Of a stretch of 64,000 nt of DNA, positions 22,101 through 33,089 are shown in pieces. The stretch is from Entonaema liquescens (taxonomy: Eukaryota; Ascomycota; Sordariomycetes; Xylariales; Xylariaceae). The stretch spans positions 2,232,001 through 2,296,000 of the forward strand of contig CADCSX010000001.1 in the NCBI GenBank assembly GCA_902805475.1, written 5' to 3'. Within the stretch, counting starts at the first letter, position 1. Each line of letters begins with the position of its first letter. The translations under genes were made by a program, and so were the position numbers. The notes beneath the pieces are model-generated. The model had not been told where the DNA came from and searched no databases. It saw only the letters and a program-made list of their open reading frames with translations.

Positions 22101-24298
22101 AGGCGGGGTTACTTAATCTCGACGATTCATTCGTCCTCTGCAGTTCTTCCACGAGCGACCAGCCGCTACCTAGCAACTTGAAGTACTGGTCCGCCTGCAT
22201 AAGGCAATCTCTCACTCGGGGTAAGAGAGCAATCCTAGGCCCATTGTCGCCCATTGTGCCCCTTGGCCTGTGAATATGAAGTTTAGCTTGGGGGGCACGG
22301 ACGACCGTGAAGGCTTTGGAATATGCCCTAGTCTTTCCACCAAATCATCATAGGAGCGCGCAAGTATATAAGACTTCCAGGGCAGAGAACTTCTCTTATC
22401 CGAGAGCGAAAAGGCAAGGTCCCGAAGAAACCCCTGTGTGTCGCTTACAAGATGTCGGTGAGACATGTACTGTTGGTACTCTTGCCCAAGTCTTTCGACA
22501 CCAGCAGCATCCGACGTTGACCATACAAAAAGACGTAGGCGATTTACCACACTATTATTAGTGTTTCCATTATGCTCGTAGTGTGTTCCGTCACTGGACA
22601 TATTTTTCAGTGCTGAAGTGTCAATTCCAAGGTTTCCGTTGGACAGGCCTTCCCTGGAGTTCATCTCTGTTGGCGGCGCCTTCACGGTGCAGTGAAAACC
22701 CTGGAGATTCCGTTCACGCAGATAGTTATACGCGTCGTCAAGAATGACGTGGGCATTAGAGCCTCCGTATCCAAAAGAATTGACCGACGCACGGCGGAGA
22801 CCATCACAAGGCCACGGAACAGGCTCGGTAGGAAATCGTAGATTCCATTCATCAGCCTTCACTCTGCGGTTTAAAATCTCAAAGCCGGCATTTGGAGGGA
22901 TAATACCCCTTTCGAGGCAGAGAATTACTTTGATGACTCCGGCTATCCCGGCAACCGCTTCGAGATGTCCGATATTTGATTTGATGGCACCTACGTACAT
23001 GGGCTCTTCGCGGCTACGATACTCCCGGAAGACCCTTCCGATGGCCTCGGCTTCAATCGGGTCGCCCATAGCGGTGCCGGTCCCATGAGCTTCAAAGAGC
23101 CGGGTGCTCCGGAGATCGAGGCCGCAAATATTATAAGCGTCACGGATCTGCTCCTCTTGGGCAGCCAGGCTGGGTTGCGTAATGCCCGGTGTCCGACCAT
23201 CCTGGTTGGTGATGGTGGAGCGGATCACGGCACGGATAGTGTCTCCGTCGGTCAAGGCATCCTTGAGTGGCTTCAAGACTAAGGCACCAAAGCCTTCGCC
23301 CTTTGCATACCCACCCCCTCGGTCATCGAAGCTGAGGCAACGACTGTCAGACGACATAAATTTGAGAGATGATAGCGAGATGGCGCTTGTAAAAGGTTCA
23401 AGGTACAGCTGCGAGCCAACGACGAGACTCTTTACACCAGATCAGCCTGTCTGCTAATAATATATGCTTACCTTAGGTCAGTACCTGAAGGAGTCGGCTA
23501 TAAAGCAGAACCTACCATTTTTGATTCGCCTGCGCGAAGGCCTTGACAAGCGAGATGGAGCGCCACCATGCTACTGGAACATGCTGTCTCAACTGTCATG
23601 CTGGGACCTCTTAAGTCGTAGAACCAACTAATTCTATTTGCCAGAATGGCATCAGCGTTACCTGTTGCCTTATAGGTAGGCTGTATTTCCTCATCGACGT
23701 CGAAAAGCGTATTATAATCGACGCCTATGCTGCCCGCGTAGACAGAGCTCTTTGATCCGGCTATCTTTTGGATTGGTATACCAGCTGAACGCAAGGTAAA
23801 AAGTCAGTAACTGGGGAAGAAATACCAGAACTAGTTGCCAAGTTAGCTTAACATACCGTTTTCCAAAGCATGGTACGATGTCTCAAGCAATATCCTCTGC
23901 TGCGGATCCATGCTTTCTACCTCGGATGGGTTCATTGAGAAGAAGGGCGCATCAAAAGCAGCGATATCCCCTTTCAAAAAGTGACCACCTCGGGCATTGA
24001 CCTATATCGGCGTCAGCACCCTTCTACTCACCTCAGGAAACATAGCTATATCACAGACGGTATCAGGACGCGAAGGGTCCGGATGATAGAAGCCATTGAT
24101 ATTAAATCGGTCTAGAGGAACTTCAGTCATAACGTTACGTCCCCTATAGAGGATCTCCCACAAGCCATCTGGGGATGTAGCCTCCTCCGGGAAGCGCATG
24201 GAAAAACCAACGATGGCAATGGGTTCCAGCCGGTCAGCTTGAGCGGCTGTAGTGTCTCCCAAGAGACTCAAGTCACCGTTGGCTCCGAGTTGATCCAT
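16105..24298 (-). CDS. Highly reducing type I polyketide synthase (one-base frameshift)
   Basis: Six exons by frame and consensus: 24298-24059, 24001-23857, 23784-23516, 23429-20989, 20936-17040, 16989-16105 (introns 57, 72, 86, 52, 50 nt). The product is about 2625 aa with order KS-AT-DH-MT-ER-KR-ACP. Visible motifs are KS VETACSSS (Cys about 197) with EAHGTGT and NIGHLE, AT VVGHSSGE (about 690), DH HQLNGALLYP (His about 1031, split by intron 4) and C-methyltransferase LEIGAGTGTATH (about 1505). ER HAAAGGVGQAA (about 2034), KR IIGGLGGIGR (about 2245) and ACP GVDSLVAVEL (about 2580) follow. It would make a methylated, reduced polyketide chain in the cytosol; no release domain is present. Exon 4 lacks one base: at a C4 run (22218-22221) the frame hits TGA at 22212-22214 while the AT frame resumes one base off. 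It is either a pseudogene or a miscall. P450, acyltransferase and dehydrogenase genes lie beyond the retrotransposon. Confidence 0.9.
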
Positions 24299-24332
24299 TA
24301 CGAACGTTCGTATAACTTAAGTACTAGGTAGG

Positions 24333-24537
24333 TGTCAGAGATGAGCCCGTGAGTGAGGTCATACGTAGAGTGAATACAGGAAGCAGCAGCGTGGCTGCTG
24401 TGTGGTAGCAGATAGTAATGGTGATCTATTAACGCTTAACTTCCTGATTAGTAGCGAGGGCGCGGAGCGCCCCTTATATATGATATGTACTGTAGATCTA
24501 TCCCTAATTCTGACTAGCTATCCTTAGACCCCTGACA
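24333..24537 (-). mobile_element. Solo LTR in the PKS promoter
   Basis: A 205-bp copy of the same LTR as the adjacent Gypsy element, in inverse orientation, with TG..CA ends and a perfect 5-bp target duplication GTAGG (24328-24332 and 24538-24542). No internal element remains, so it arose by LTR-LTR recombination. It ends 34 bp from the PKS start codon, and both are on the minus strand, so its TATA box and start region point toward the PKS. It keeps C/G at most sites where the two full-element LTRs differ by transitions, so it looks less RIP-mutated. Confidence 0.92.
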
Positions 24538-24812
24538 GTAGGTTGATAACAAAGGGAGCTCTAAGGACTGATTGCTACATAGTATCTTGCCGTAGATTCT
24601 GCTACTGGATGTGATTTTATAGTCTCTACTTATGACTGCTGCCACGTCCCCGATCTAGGAATATTATTTGCGGATAGATACCTACCCATATCTACCTACT
24701 TGGGTACATTTAGTTCTATCCGTGGATTGGCGCTGATAGTTCTATTGTGACACTGACATACATAGTATAATTATATATATATCTGTCGAGATCATGGCGT
24801 CTATACTGCCAA

Positions 24813-25017
24813 TGTCAGGGGTCTAAGGATAGCTAGTCAGAATTAAGGATAGATTTATAGTACATATCATATATAAAGGGCGCTTCGCGCCCTCGTTACT
24901 AGTTAGGAGGTTAAGCGTTAATAGATCATTATTACTATCTGTTACCACATAGCAGTCACGTTGTTGCTTCTTATATTTACTTTACGTATAACCTCACTCA
25001 CGGGCTCATCTCTAACA
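24813..25017 (+). repeat. 5' LTR
   Basis: Starts TGTCAGGGGTC and ends CTCTAACA. Includes a GC-rich hairpin (GGGCGCTTCGCGCCC at about 24878-24892), a TATA box and the conserved TTAAGCGTTAATAG motif. Confidence 0.95.
24872..24921 (+). promoter_or_regulatory. LTR promoter: TATA box and self-priming start motif
   Basis: TATAAA at 24872-24877 lies about 40 bases before AAGCGTTAA at 24913-24921. That nonamer is complementary to TTAACGCTT at 25020-25028, three bases after the LTR. In Tf1-type chromoviruses the RNA 5' end folds back onto the primer site and primes reverse transcription. The position here fits a transcript beginning near 24911. The TTAAGCGTTAATAG segment is unchanged in all four LTR copies of the window. 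Confidence 0.55.
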
Positions 25018-25019
25018 GT

Positions 25020-25028
25020 TTAACGCTT
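25020..25028 (+). other. Putative self-priming primer-binding site
   Basis: TTAACGCTT begins 3 bases after the 5' LTR. The sequence next to the LTR has no TGG expected of a tRNA-primed site, but is a 9-base complement of the LTR motif AAGCGTTAA. This favours self-priming as in the Tf1/sushi group. Confidence 0.5.
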
Positions 25029-25088
25029 TTGCCCATTAGCGTAGACCGTTTATTAGAAGTAACGCAGCACCTAAACTAACAAAGAAAG

Positions 25089-26290
25089 ATGGCTCGACCA
25101 GCAAGAGGTCGAACGACCGCGGCAGATATAATGTCGCTTAGCGATACAATAGCGAGTACGCTACAAGTACCCAGTAGCTAGCCAGCAAGCAGCGCAAATT
25201 TTACATTAGTAGAGCCAACGTCAACGGCTTTATCGATAACCCTACAATAAGATAGCGCCGATCTCGAAGCCCTCACAGATCAAGAACTCGACAGATAGCT
25301 ATAAGAATTGGAGAGGCAATATGAGAGAAAGAGGAAAATCGAACGACTAACGGTCTTAAAAGAGGGCCGCGACCCTGCTGTAAGTCACGAAGAGGAGAGA
25401 CTGAAGAAGAGCAGTTGCAGTAGGAGCCCGGCGTTGTACAAACTTTCCTTCCCGAGCATATAATATAAGGGGGAGAAAGACGAGACGGGAGTAGAGTTAA
25501 TCGCTTTTATTGCTGGGTTAAAGGTGCAGTTTCCCTTGAACCATTGCCAAATAGATTTAGAGAAGATAGCGTTTGCAACGGCCTGTTTGGTAGGAAAAGC
25601 CGCGCGGCGATGGCACTGCTACCTCGACACCGAACGAAGGGGATTAGAGGAATACACTTGGGAAGAAATGGAAAAGTGGTTCCGAAATATGGTCGGAAAT
25701 GAGGATGCGCGGGCTTTCGACGCACTTATAGCAATGCAGGAGCTCCGCCAAAGAACTAACGAACCGTTCGCCTTTTTTTGGACAAATACGAGGCACTAAA
25801 AGCAGGAGACCTAGAGTATTATTTCGAAAGGACGAAAGTGCTTAACTTGCTAGTTCGCTTTATTCCGGAGCTAAAAGCAGAGTGCGTTAGAGGCTTTATC
25901 CCGGAGATTAGAAGCGAGTTAAAAAGCCGAGTTAAGTCGTTCGAACTTATTATACAAGGATAAAAGAAGGAGAATAAGGAAGTAAAAGAAACAGGAGAAG
26001 GAAAAGAATCGAAAGAGGGACAGCCGGTGAGTGGGCCGCGAATACGCTATTTGAGTGACTATCTGAAGTTAAAGTAAGATAGTTTCTCCGATAAGGACCA
26101 AACATATAATCGGTTTGCCACTCGCCCGTGGCAATTTAGGGAATGCGCCTTATGCGGAGAATAAGGATATTTTAAGTATAACTGCCTTAAAGTAGTATGC
26201 TGGAAATGTAACGGCCTAGGATATCTGGTAAACCGCTGCTTAGAGGGAAGAAGCGAAGGAGCAGTAGGAAACGCAAATTAAACATTAATA
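25089..26290 (+). pseudogene. gag remnant with zinc knuckles
   Basis: Begins at ATG 25089 (MARPARGRTTAADIM). Several TAG/TAA stops interrupt an otherwise continuous frame. The capsid-like segment (25524-25960) has the retrotransposon gag pattern AARRWHCYLD..WEEMEKWF and a helical C-terminal part. Two degenerate CCHC knuckles lie at about 26145-26260: CALCGE, then a stop, then a second CWKCNGLGYLVNRC in which the His is lost. Structural nucleocapsid protein of the element; no longer functional. Confidence 0.85.
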
Positions 26291-26379
26291 TTGGGCAGAG
26301 GAGCGCAAGACCTGCAATAGGGGTCTACCCCGACCTGCATCAGATTCGAGGTAGCGGTGAGGCTGTAGATGGGGCGCGA

Positions 26380-29300
26380 GTGGATTACCTTATAGGCTTT
26401 GATAGACACAGGAGTAGATTTTAATCTGGTCCGAGTAGGATGCGTACCCTTAGCGGTAGCAGCGGAGTTCTTACTAGGAAGAGACTTAAAAGGTTTTTTG
26501 GAGTAGGTAAGACGCTAGCCCGGTGCCTTACGCTCGTAGAAGCAAGAGACGATTAGGGCGTTATCTGCAGTATCCTTAGCGAAGTAGAAGTGGTAAACCA
26601 GAACTTCGGTTACGACGTTATCTTAGGAATACCCTAACTTACGAGCGCCGACGCAATTTTAAAAGGACGGTACCGAAAATGGCACTATTGTATCGATGTA
26701 GTAAAAGCTTGCCTGGTGCAGGGGAAGAAGGAGATTAGGAAGGCCTTTAAAAAGGTAAAGGGGGTGGTTATGCTAGCGTTAGAAGCAATAGGGGGAATCG
26801 ACACCCGCGGGCAATGTTTTAGTTTGCGGGAAGGTGGTGGCGAGGTTACGATCCCGCTTGAGTACGAAGAATACGTAGAAGTTTTCGACGTTTCCAAAGC
26901 CTCTATTCTCCCGGAATATTAGCAATGGGACCACCTTATCGACTTCGAAGAAGGGAAGAACCTTCTATTTGGACTAATATACTCTTTGGCGGAAACGGAA
27001 TTAAAAGAATTGAGGGAATATATAGATAGCGTTTTGTAGAAGGGATGGATACGACCATCTAGGAGCCCTGCCGGTGCCCCGGTGCTATTTGTCCCCAAAT
27101 TAGGTGGTAAGTTACGATTATGTGTAAATTACAGAGGACTTAATAAGGTTACCCATAAGGATAGGACGGCTTTGCCGTTAATTGGCGAGATTTTAGATAG
27201 GTTATCCGGAGCAAAGCATTTTACGAAGCTGGATCTGAAAGACGCGTACCACCGGCTACGCATCCGCAAGGGAGACGAGTGGAAAACGGCGTTTCGAACG
27301 AAGTACGGACATTTCGAATATTTTGTGATGCTATTTGGACTATCTAACGCCCCAGCATTGTTCCAGAATTATATTAACTACGCGCTCGCAGGTCTGGTAG
27401 ATACGATATGTATAGTTTACTTTGACGATATCCTGATTTACTTAAAGGATAAGGAACAATACGTCCGGGATGTTCGCAGCGTCTTAGCCCAGTTACAGGA
27501 GTGGAAATTATATGCTAACCCTTAGAAATGCGAATTTTATACGGTAAGGGTAACGTTCTTCGGTTTCACAATTACAACCGAAGGAATAGAAATGGACCAG
27601 GATAAGGTGTTCGTAATTATGGAGTGGCCACGACTTACTAGCGTCCACGATATATAAACGTTCCTGGGTTTTGCGGGTTTTTATAGAAGATTCGTTAAAA
27701 ATTATTCGAAATTGACCGCCTTATTAATAAACTTATTAAAGGGTGATAGACGATTTAATTTCGAACTAAGTAAGGAGGTAGTAGAAGTGTTCGAGACCCT
27801 AAAGAAAAAATTCACGGAAGCCCCTATACTTAAACATTTTAACATATAGTTACTTACAAGATTGGAAACGGACGCCTCGTAATGGGCAATTGGGGCAGTG
27901 TTATTCCAGAAATATGACAATAAGTAGCATCCTATAGCCTTCGCGTTAAGGAAACTGCGAGGGGCCGAGGTAAATTATGTAACGCCCGACGCGGAAATGC
28001 TAACAATAGTCGACGCATTTGAAAAATGGAAACATTACCTAATCTACTTACTAGGAACGGTGGAAGTAATCACTGACTATTTGAACTTGTAGTACCTGAT
28101 GGATAAGCTGAAGTTAAGTAGTAGGCAGGTCCGGTGGGTGGAAGAATTGGCGGGTTTTAATTTTCAGATCGTGTACAGATTAGGGACCCTGAATCCAACC
28201 GATAGTACGTTGCGGCGACCAGATTACGTAGATATAGAAGGGAAAAACGAGGCCAGATGGGATATGTTGCTGAGGTTTTAGAGGAGGTTCTGGAATAGTT
28301 AGGGGGTATCTTAACTGGTAGTTAGTAACCCAGATATGTGCGAATAGGAGGTAGTTATGGGAGTGCGTACCCTACTGTCAAATGTGCGTGGTGTCGGAAG
28401 AGGAGTGTTGCCGAGGTTCTTGAGGAGGTTTAAGAATAGCTAAGGAACTCCAACAACGACAGGTAGCAACGGCGTGGCCGAAGTAGGAGATAAAGGAAAC
28501 CGACCGACGTCCCGCGAGTGCGGGTACGTGCTAACGGCCCTGGGAGATACCAAGGATCTAGGCGTACTATTTCTAAAGGAAATACGTAAGGAACAAGTGT
28601 TCGATGAGTATGTTCAATCGGGAGTTTAGCAATAGCGAAGAAGCTGTAACACAGTTACGCTACCTTAGATAAGAGAAGATGGACTACTAAGGTTCAAGGG
28701 TAGGATATACGTTCCCCCGGCGTTAAGGAAGGAAATGTTATATAATTACCACGACGCAGCGTTGTCAGGTTACCAAAGAGTTGTAAAAACGATTTAGCGA
28801 ATTGCAGATTGCTACTATTGGGATGGCCTGAGGAAAGATGTGAAACGTTATGTGAACATTTGTGCTATATACCAAAGGACTAAGGCACGGAGACATTTGC
28901 CTTACGGCGAGTTAGGCTCTTTACCCATACCTAGCGGCCCGGGTAAGGAGATCTTGCTTGATTTTATTACCGGATTACTGACGTCCTCAACACGAATGGG
29001 GAAAAGCTACGATAGTATATTAGTGGTCGTTGACAGGTTTTCCAAATACGCGCTATATATACCCGTGACGAAGAAGCTTACGGCCCCAGGCCTAGCGGAC
29101 GTATTTTTCGAACATGTTTTCAGATACATAGGCCTGCCGGAAGGAATTGTTTCCGATAGGGGATCACTGTTTATAAGCAAATTCTGGTCAACACTTTGCC
29201 ACAAGCTCGCGGTGACCCGACAGTTAAGCACGTTATTTTACCCACAGATAGACGGATAAATTGAACGCCAGAACCAGAACCTGGAGCACTACTTACGAAC

Positions 29301-29990
29301 CTTTTGCAATTACGAACAGAGCGACTGGGCCGAGAAGCTGGTACTAGTCGAATGGGTATATAACACTTTAGTATACTTAGCGCACAGATAGACCTTAGCG
29401 TACATCCACATAGGTTTTTAGCTTAGGGGCCCCATTAACCTAACAGCGCCGCGACTTGGAAGAAACGCGCAAAAGGCGTAGAAGTAGCCGAAAGAATATA
29501 CGAAGTAAGGTTCGCTGCGGCTAAACTGCTTAAAGCGTCGAACGAAGCATATGCGAAATGGTATAACAAGAAACGGTTTAAATAAGCATTCAAGAAAGGG
29601 GATAAGGTCCTGGTATTTATAAAGTATATAAACTAGAGGCGATTTAGCAGGAAGTTAGCGGATAAGTATTTAGGCTTATTTGAGGTAATTGAGGTAATAG
29701 GAGAATACGGCATGGTTTATAAGTTAAAGTTACCTACACGCTACAGAATACACGACGTATTTAATGTAAGCTGCTTAGAACTATATATTGAGAGATCCGG
29801 CGAAGAACTAGCGGAGCAATTGGTTATATTAGTGGATAACAACGAATTTACCGTAGAGGCAATCTTAGGACATAGAGGATTGGGGAAAAATAGGTAGTAT
29901 TTGATTAGGTGGTTGGGCTATAGTAGCACCGACGACTTTTGGGAGAAGGCTGAGGACGTCTTGGAAGAGCTGAAGGCCGCGTACGAATAA
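26380..29990 (+). pseudogene. pol remnant: protease, RT, RNase H, integrase, chromodomain
   Basis: In order: aspartic protease motif ALIDTG at about 26400; reverse transcriptase 27060-27525 with NYRGLN, KLDLKDAYH and the catalytic YFDD; RNase H around 27860-28110 (TDAS, YVTPDAEML); integrase around 28700-29500 with a D..D..E core (LLDFITG, IVSDRG, stop, IERQNQ); and a C-terminal chromodomain at about 29844-29990 (YLIRWLGY..FWEKAEDVLEEL). Multiple TAG/TAA codons break the frame, mainly where Gln is expected. The chromodomain places it in the chromovirus branch, whose integrases are thought to steer insertion to heterochromatin. Confidence 0.9.
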
Positions 29991-30034
29991 GAATTACGAG
30001 ATAAAAGAAAGACCACGGGAACTTAGCGCTAGCG

Positions 30035-30430
30035 TTAGTTCTTAACGTCGACTAGCGAGCTCGCCATAGACTGATTATTACCCGGAGAAGGGGCGGGAAA
30101 ATCCTCTTCAGTTTCGAGATCAAGGTCCTGTTCTTCGGGGTCACGACTCTGCAGGGAGTTAGTTACGGAATTACGTATAAGAAGGATATTATTTACTGTA
30201 ATACGAAAATGAATAAAGCGATTGAAGGTGTTACGCACCTTATCTAAGACAGATACGTTGCGGGCGAGCTGCGACCTCGTTCTTTTAACAGCCCGGACTA
30301 AACGCTTTTTGCGGTCCAGCTCTGCAGCGCGACGATTCTGCTCCGCACGAATACCATTTTCGCTTCGCGCCTGTTTCGCGGTATTTAAGGCTTTTTTTAG
30401 GTTATTTTGAACCCGGATAACGGCACTCTG
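30035..30430 (-). pseudogene. Antisense frame 1 in the retrotransposon 3' region
   Basis: Minus-strand frame of about 130 codons between pol and the 3' LTR. It is a basic, helical, coiled-coil-like protein segment (KQARSENGIRAEQNRRAAEL, VRNTFNRF) with an acidic C-terminal tail (EEQDLDLETEEDFP), ending at a stop at 30035. It resembles the second antisense frame at 31073-31480. Unknown function. It could be a captured host gene or an element accessory gene; no start is certain. Confidence 0.4.
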
Positions 30431-31072
30431 GAGGAGTTAGTAAGAAGCAGACAAAAGTAGAAGGGCTGGGACTGCGAATTTATTGGACGAGAATTGGGAT
30501 GTTGTTTAGTAACTAATTGCATTTTTTTAACGGCTTTTTTAACCTTGCCATAAATAGGGTTATAAGACTTTTTTGCCTCACTATAGCGCTGATACTTAGC
30601 TGAAGTATCTAAGTGGTAGCGGGTTAGCAAAAAACGAGGGCAGACGGGGGGATAGATATATTGGTGGCGGATACGTAACGTACCTCCTTAATACCGGGTT
30701 TTTAGCGAGCGTATGCGTAACAATAACGCTGATAAGCCACCGGACGCAATCGATTGGATATGATAAAAGTGACATAAAAAGGAAGGAGATAAGGTTAGAA
30801 CGGAAGAAATAACGAGGTAGCTGCGTGTTGAATACCATATCTATATAGAGTGGACATACTTACGAAACAAAGAACCTATTATAGGATAATATAATTTACT
30901 CCCGGAACGAGAAAGGTAAGTAGTAATATAAGTTCATTCTTAGTGGAATAACTGCTTATTAGTTACGGATTATAGGTGGCGCACAAAATAGTATAGGATA
31001 TAGGAATGCTGAGGGAAGATTAGCGGAGAACACCTTAATTATTACCTAATCCGTCGGCCTTACTACTGGCCT

Positions 31073-31480
31073 CTATACTGGCATCTTCGTTGGAATTACT
31101 ATTGCCGTCCTTAGTCTCGTTATTGCTTTCTGCTTGGAGTGTATTTCGATGCTACAAAGTAGCGAATTAGCAGGTGAATTAGACGAAACGATAATAAGAT
31201 ATTTACTAACAATTTTCTTATACGCGGTGGAAAATCGGTTTAAAGAGTTAGTTATTGCCTGTTGGGCAGTTAGTGAAGCTTCGAGGGCACGGTTAGCTCG
31301 CTTAGCCGCTTGGGCAGCTCGTTCCGCAGCCCGGGTTGCGCGATTTTGGAATAACAGGCGACGCTCTTGATTTTCCGCCGCTTCCTCGCCGGTAACCTCG
31401 GTAAGACGGGTGGTAGAAAGCTGTTTTTTGCTCTTCTTACCCTGAAGAGCCTTCTTCACCTGGATTTGGGCGTTACGAAT
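31073..31480 (-). pseudogene. Antisense frame 2 in the retrotransposon 3' region
   Basis: Minus-strand frame of at least 128 codons, open from about 31480. It contains an Ala/Arg-rich heptad-like helix (NRATRAAERAAQAAKRANRA) followed by ITNSLNRF, a match in pattern and spacing to VRNTFNRF in antisense frame 1. An in-frame TAG closes it upstream. I do not recognise the family. Confidence 0.4.
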
Positions 31481-32186
31481 TTCCGGCTACTAAATAGCGA
31501 GTTAGTTGCGAACCGACAGATAACACGTAGGGGCAGATTTACAGTAATAACACTATCGCACGCATCTAGGAGGCGCCAAAGGTTTATCCTACGAGATTTT
31601 AGGATACTGGTGGGTTAGTAGGACATATAAGCAAGTAAAACAAAGTAGAAATAAGGGGAGAAATTACGTCATTATAAGTTTTGCCCCAGTGACGGTAATG
31701 GGTACACTTAGTTGATGCGGCTATTTAGCGAGTTAGCGGCTACCGCCTGAAAAACGAAAGAATACGTTAAATATACAGTTATCCTCCTTATAACGACGTA
31801 GCGGCTGTTCCTTTTGACCTTTCTAAACTATAAAGGAGGCTAAACAGCAACAATAAGGGATAGGGCGGAGGGCTATAGCAACGACACAGGCAACGAAGTA
31901 GCGGCTATGTTGGTACTAAGAATAATAAACGGAAAATAACGACGAGGGGGATAATATAGTTATTACTGGGAAGTAGTGTAAGGGAGATAATAGAGAGGAG
32001 GCGGTAATATATACGTAGAAAACTAATATTAAAAACGAGGGGATTACGAGATAATTCACGCCGTCTTCACGAAATTCTTATAAGAAGCGTGAATATTTCA
32101 CTCGAACCCGCCAGACACCTCCGGCGCCACCACAGTTACCTCGTAATAATAAAAGTGATATATCGTTCTTGAGGACAGGAGTACTT

Positions 32187-32198
32187 GGGGGGAAGAGA
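32187..32198 (+). other. Polypurine tract
   Basis: GGGGGGAAGAGA, ending three bases before the 3' LTR; the expected plus-strand primer site. Confidence 0.75.
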
Positions 32199-32201
32199 CT
32201 T

Positions 32202-32406
32202 TGTTAGAGGTCTAAGGATAGCTAGTTAGAATTAAGGATAGATTTATAGTATATATTATATATAAAGGGCGCTCCGCGCCTTCGCTATTAGTTAGGAGGT
32301 TAAGCGTTAATAGATCACTATTATTATCTGCTACCACATAGCAGCCACGCTGCTGCTTCCTGTATTTACTCTACGTATGACCTCACTCACGGGCTCATCT
32401 CTGACA
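32202..32406 (+). repeat. 3' LTR
   Basis: 205 bp, starts TGTTAGAGGTC and ends CTCTGACA. Same length as the 5' LTR; the differences are transitions. Confidence 0.95.
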
Positions 32407-32411
32407 GCCAA

Positions 32412-33089
32412 TGCCCAGTATAACATGAGCAATATTGTTATCTAACCAGTACCTCGCTATTCTCGCCATTTGTGACTTCTTGACGGATTATCTAGTATGT
32501 AATTACTGGGTAGATAAATGGGTAAACTCATCCTTCTAGGTACTCATAAAGTCGAGGTTAGTATCTAGTACCCAGTGATGGATATGGAATACATACATGT
32601 ATTAGAGGTAACGAAAAGGGGGGCATGAAAAGGCGGAGTTTTGATTTTAAGCCCCCGAATACCCCATTTCGTGTAACTATTTGGCCTGCAGGCTGGATAT
32701 AATATTGGTCTAACAATATGTAAGTCATTTAAACCCTGATCCTTCCTATTATGCACCTCTCGTTGGTCGAGAGGGTGCCACAAAGCCCTGGCGCTTAACG
32801 TACGCCATACACACCTCCCAACATGGACACAGACTGTATGATGTACCTAGGTAGGTTTCAGGTGATATGTAACATATGAGACATCCTATCGCATGTACCT
32901 GTGCCAGTACGTAAGCGTTGGTGTGAAGATTTTTACCGCATCCCAATGTGTCTAAGAAATGCCAAATCTTATGGCTTATCGCATGAGCCAACGGAATGAG
33001 CCTACGAGCGCCTTAAATTATCCTTGACGACACGATCGATCATTCGAAGTTAGTAATGTTTACACAGTAATTGTCTTCACCACATCATT
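32412..33089. other. No gene; upstream region of the 7-TM gene
   Basis: Short chance frames only. It probably includes the promoter of the plus-strand gene starting at 33090. Confidence 0.45.

Larger units (their letters stand above)
24813..32406 (+). mobile_element. Ty3/Gypsy chromovirus LTR retrotransposon, RIP-degraded
   Basis: Complete 7594-bp insertion: two 205-bp LTRs, 5-bp target duplication GCCAA (24808-24812 and 32407-32411), primer site directly after the 5' LTR, purine tract directly before the 3' LTR, and gag-protease-RT-RNase H-integrase-chromodomain order. Reading frames are broken mostly by TAG and TAA where Gln codons are expected, a C-to-T (CpA to TpA) signature of RIP. The LTRs differ at about 20 positions, all transitions by eye. 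It is not autonomous. It separates the PKS from the P450/acyltransferase/dehydrogenase genes. A 2.2-kb segment between pol and the 3' LTR carries antisense frames. Confidence 0.95.

Noticed and set aside
24002..24058. Reading through the end of PKS exon 1 as coding, or a 30-nt intron ending at the same acceptor
   Set aside because: A 57-nt intron with a CTGAC branch site joins DT to VNARGG in frame with the family pattern; 30 nt is too short for a fungal intron.
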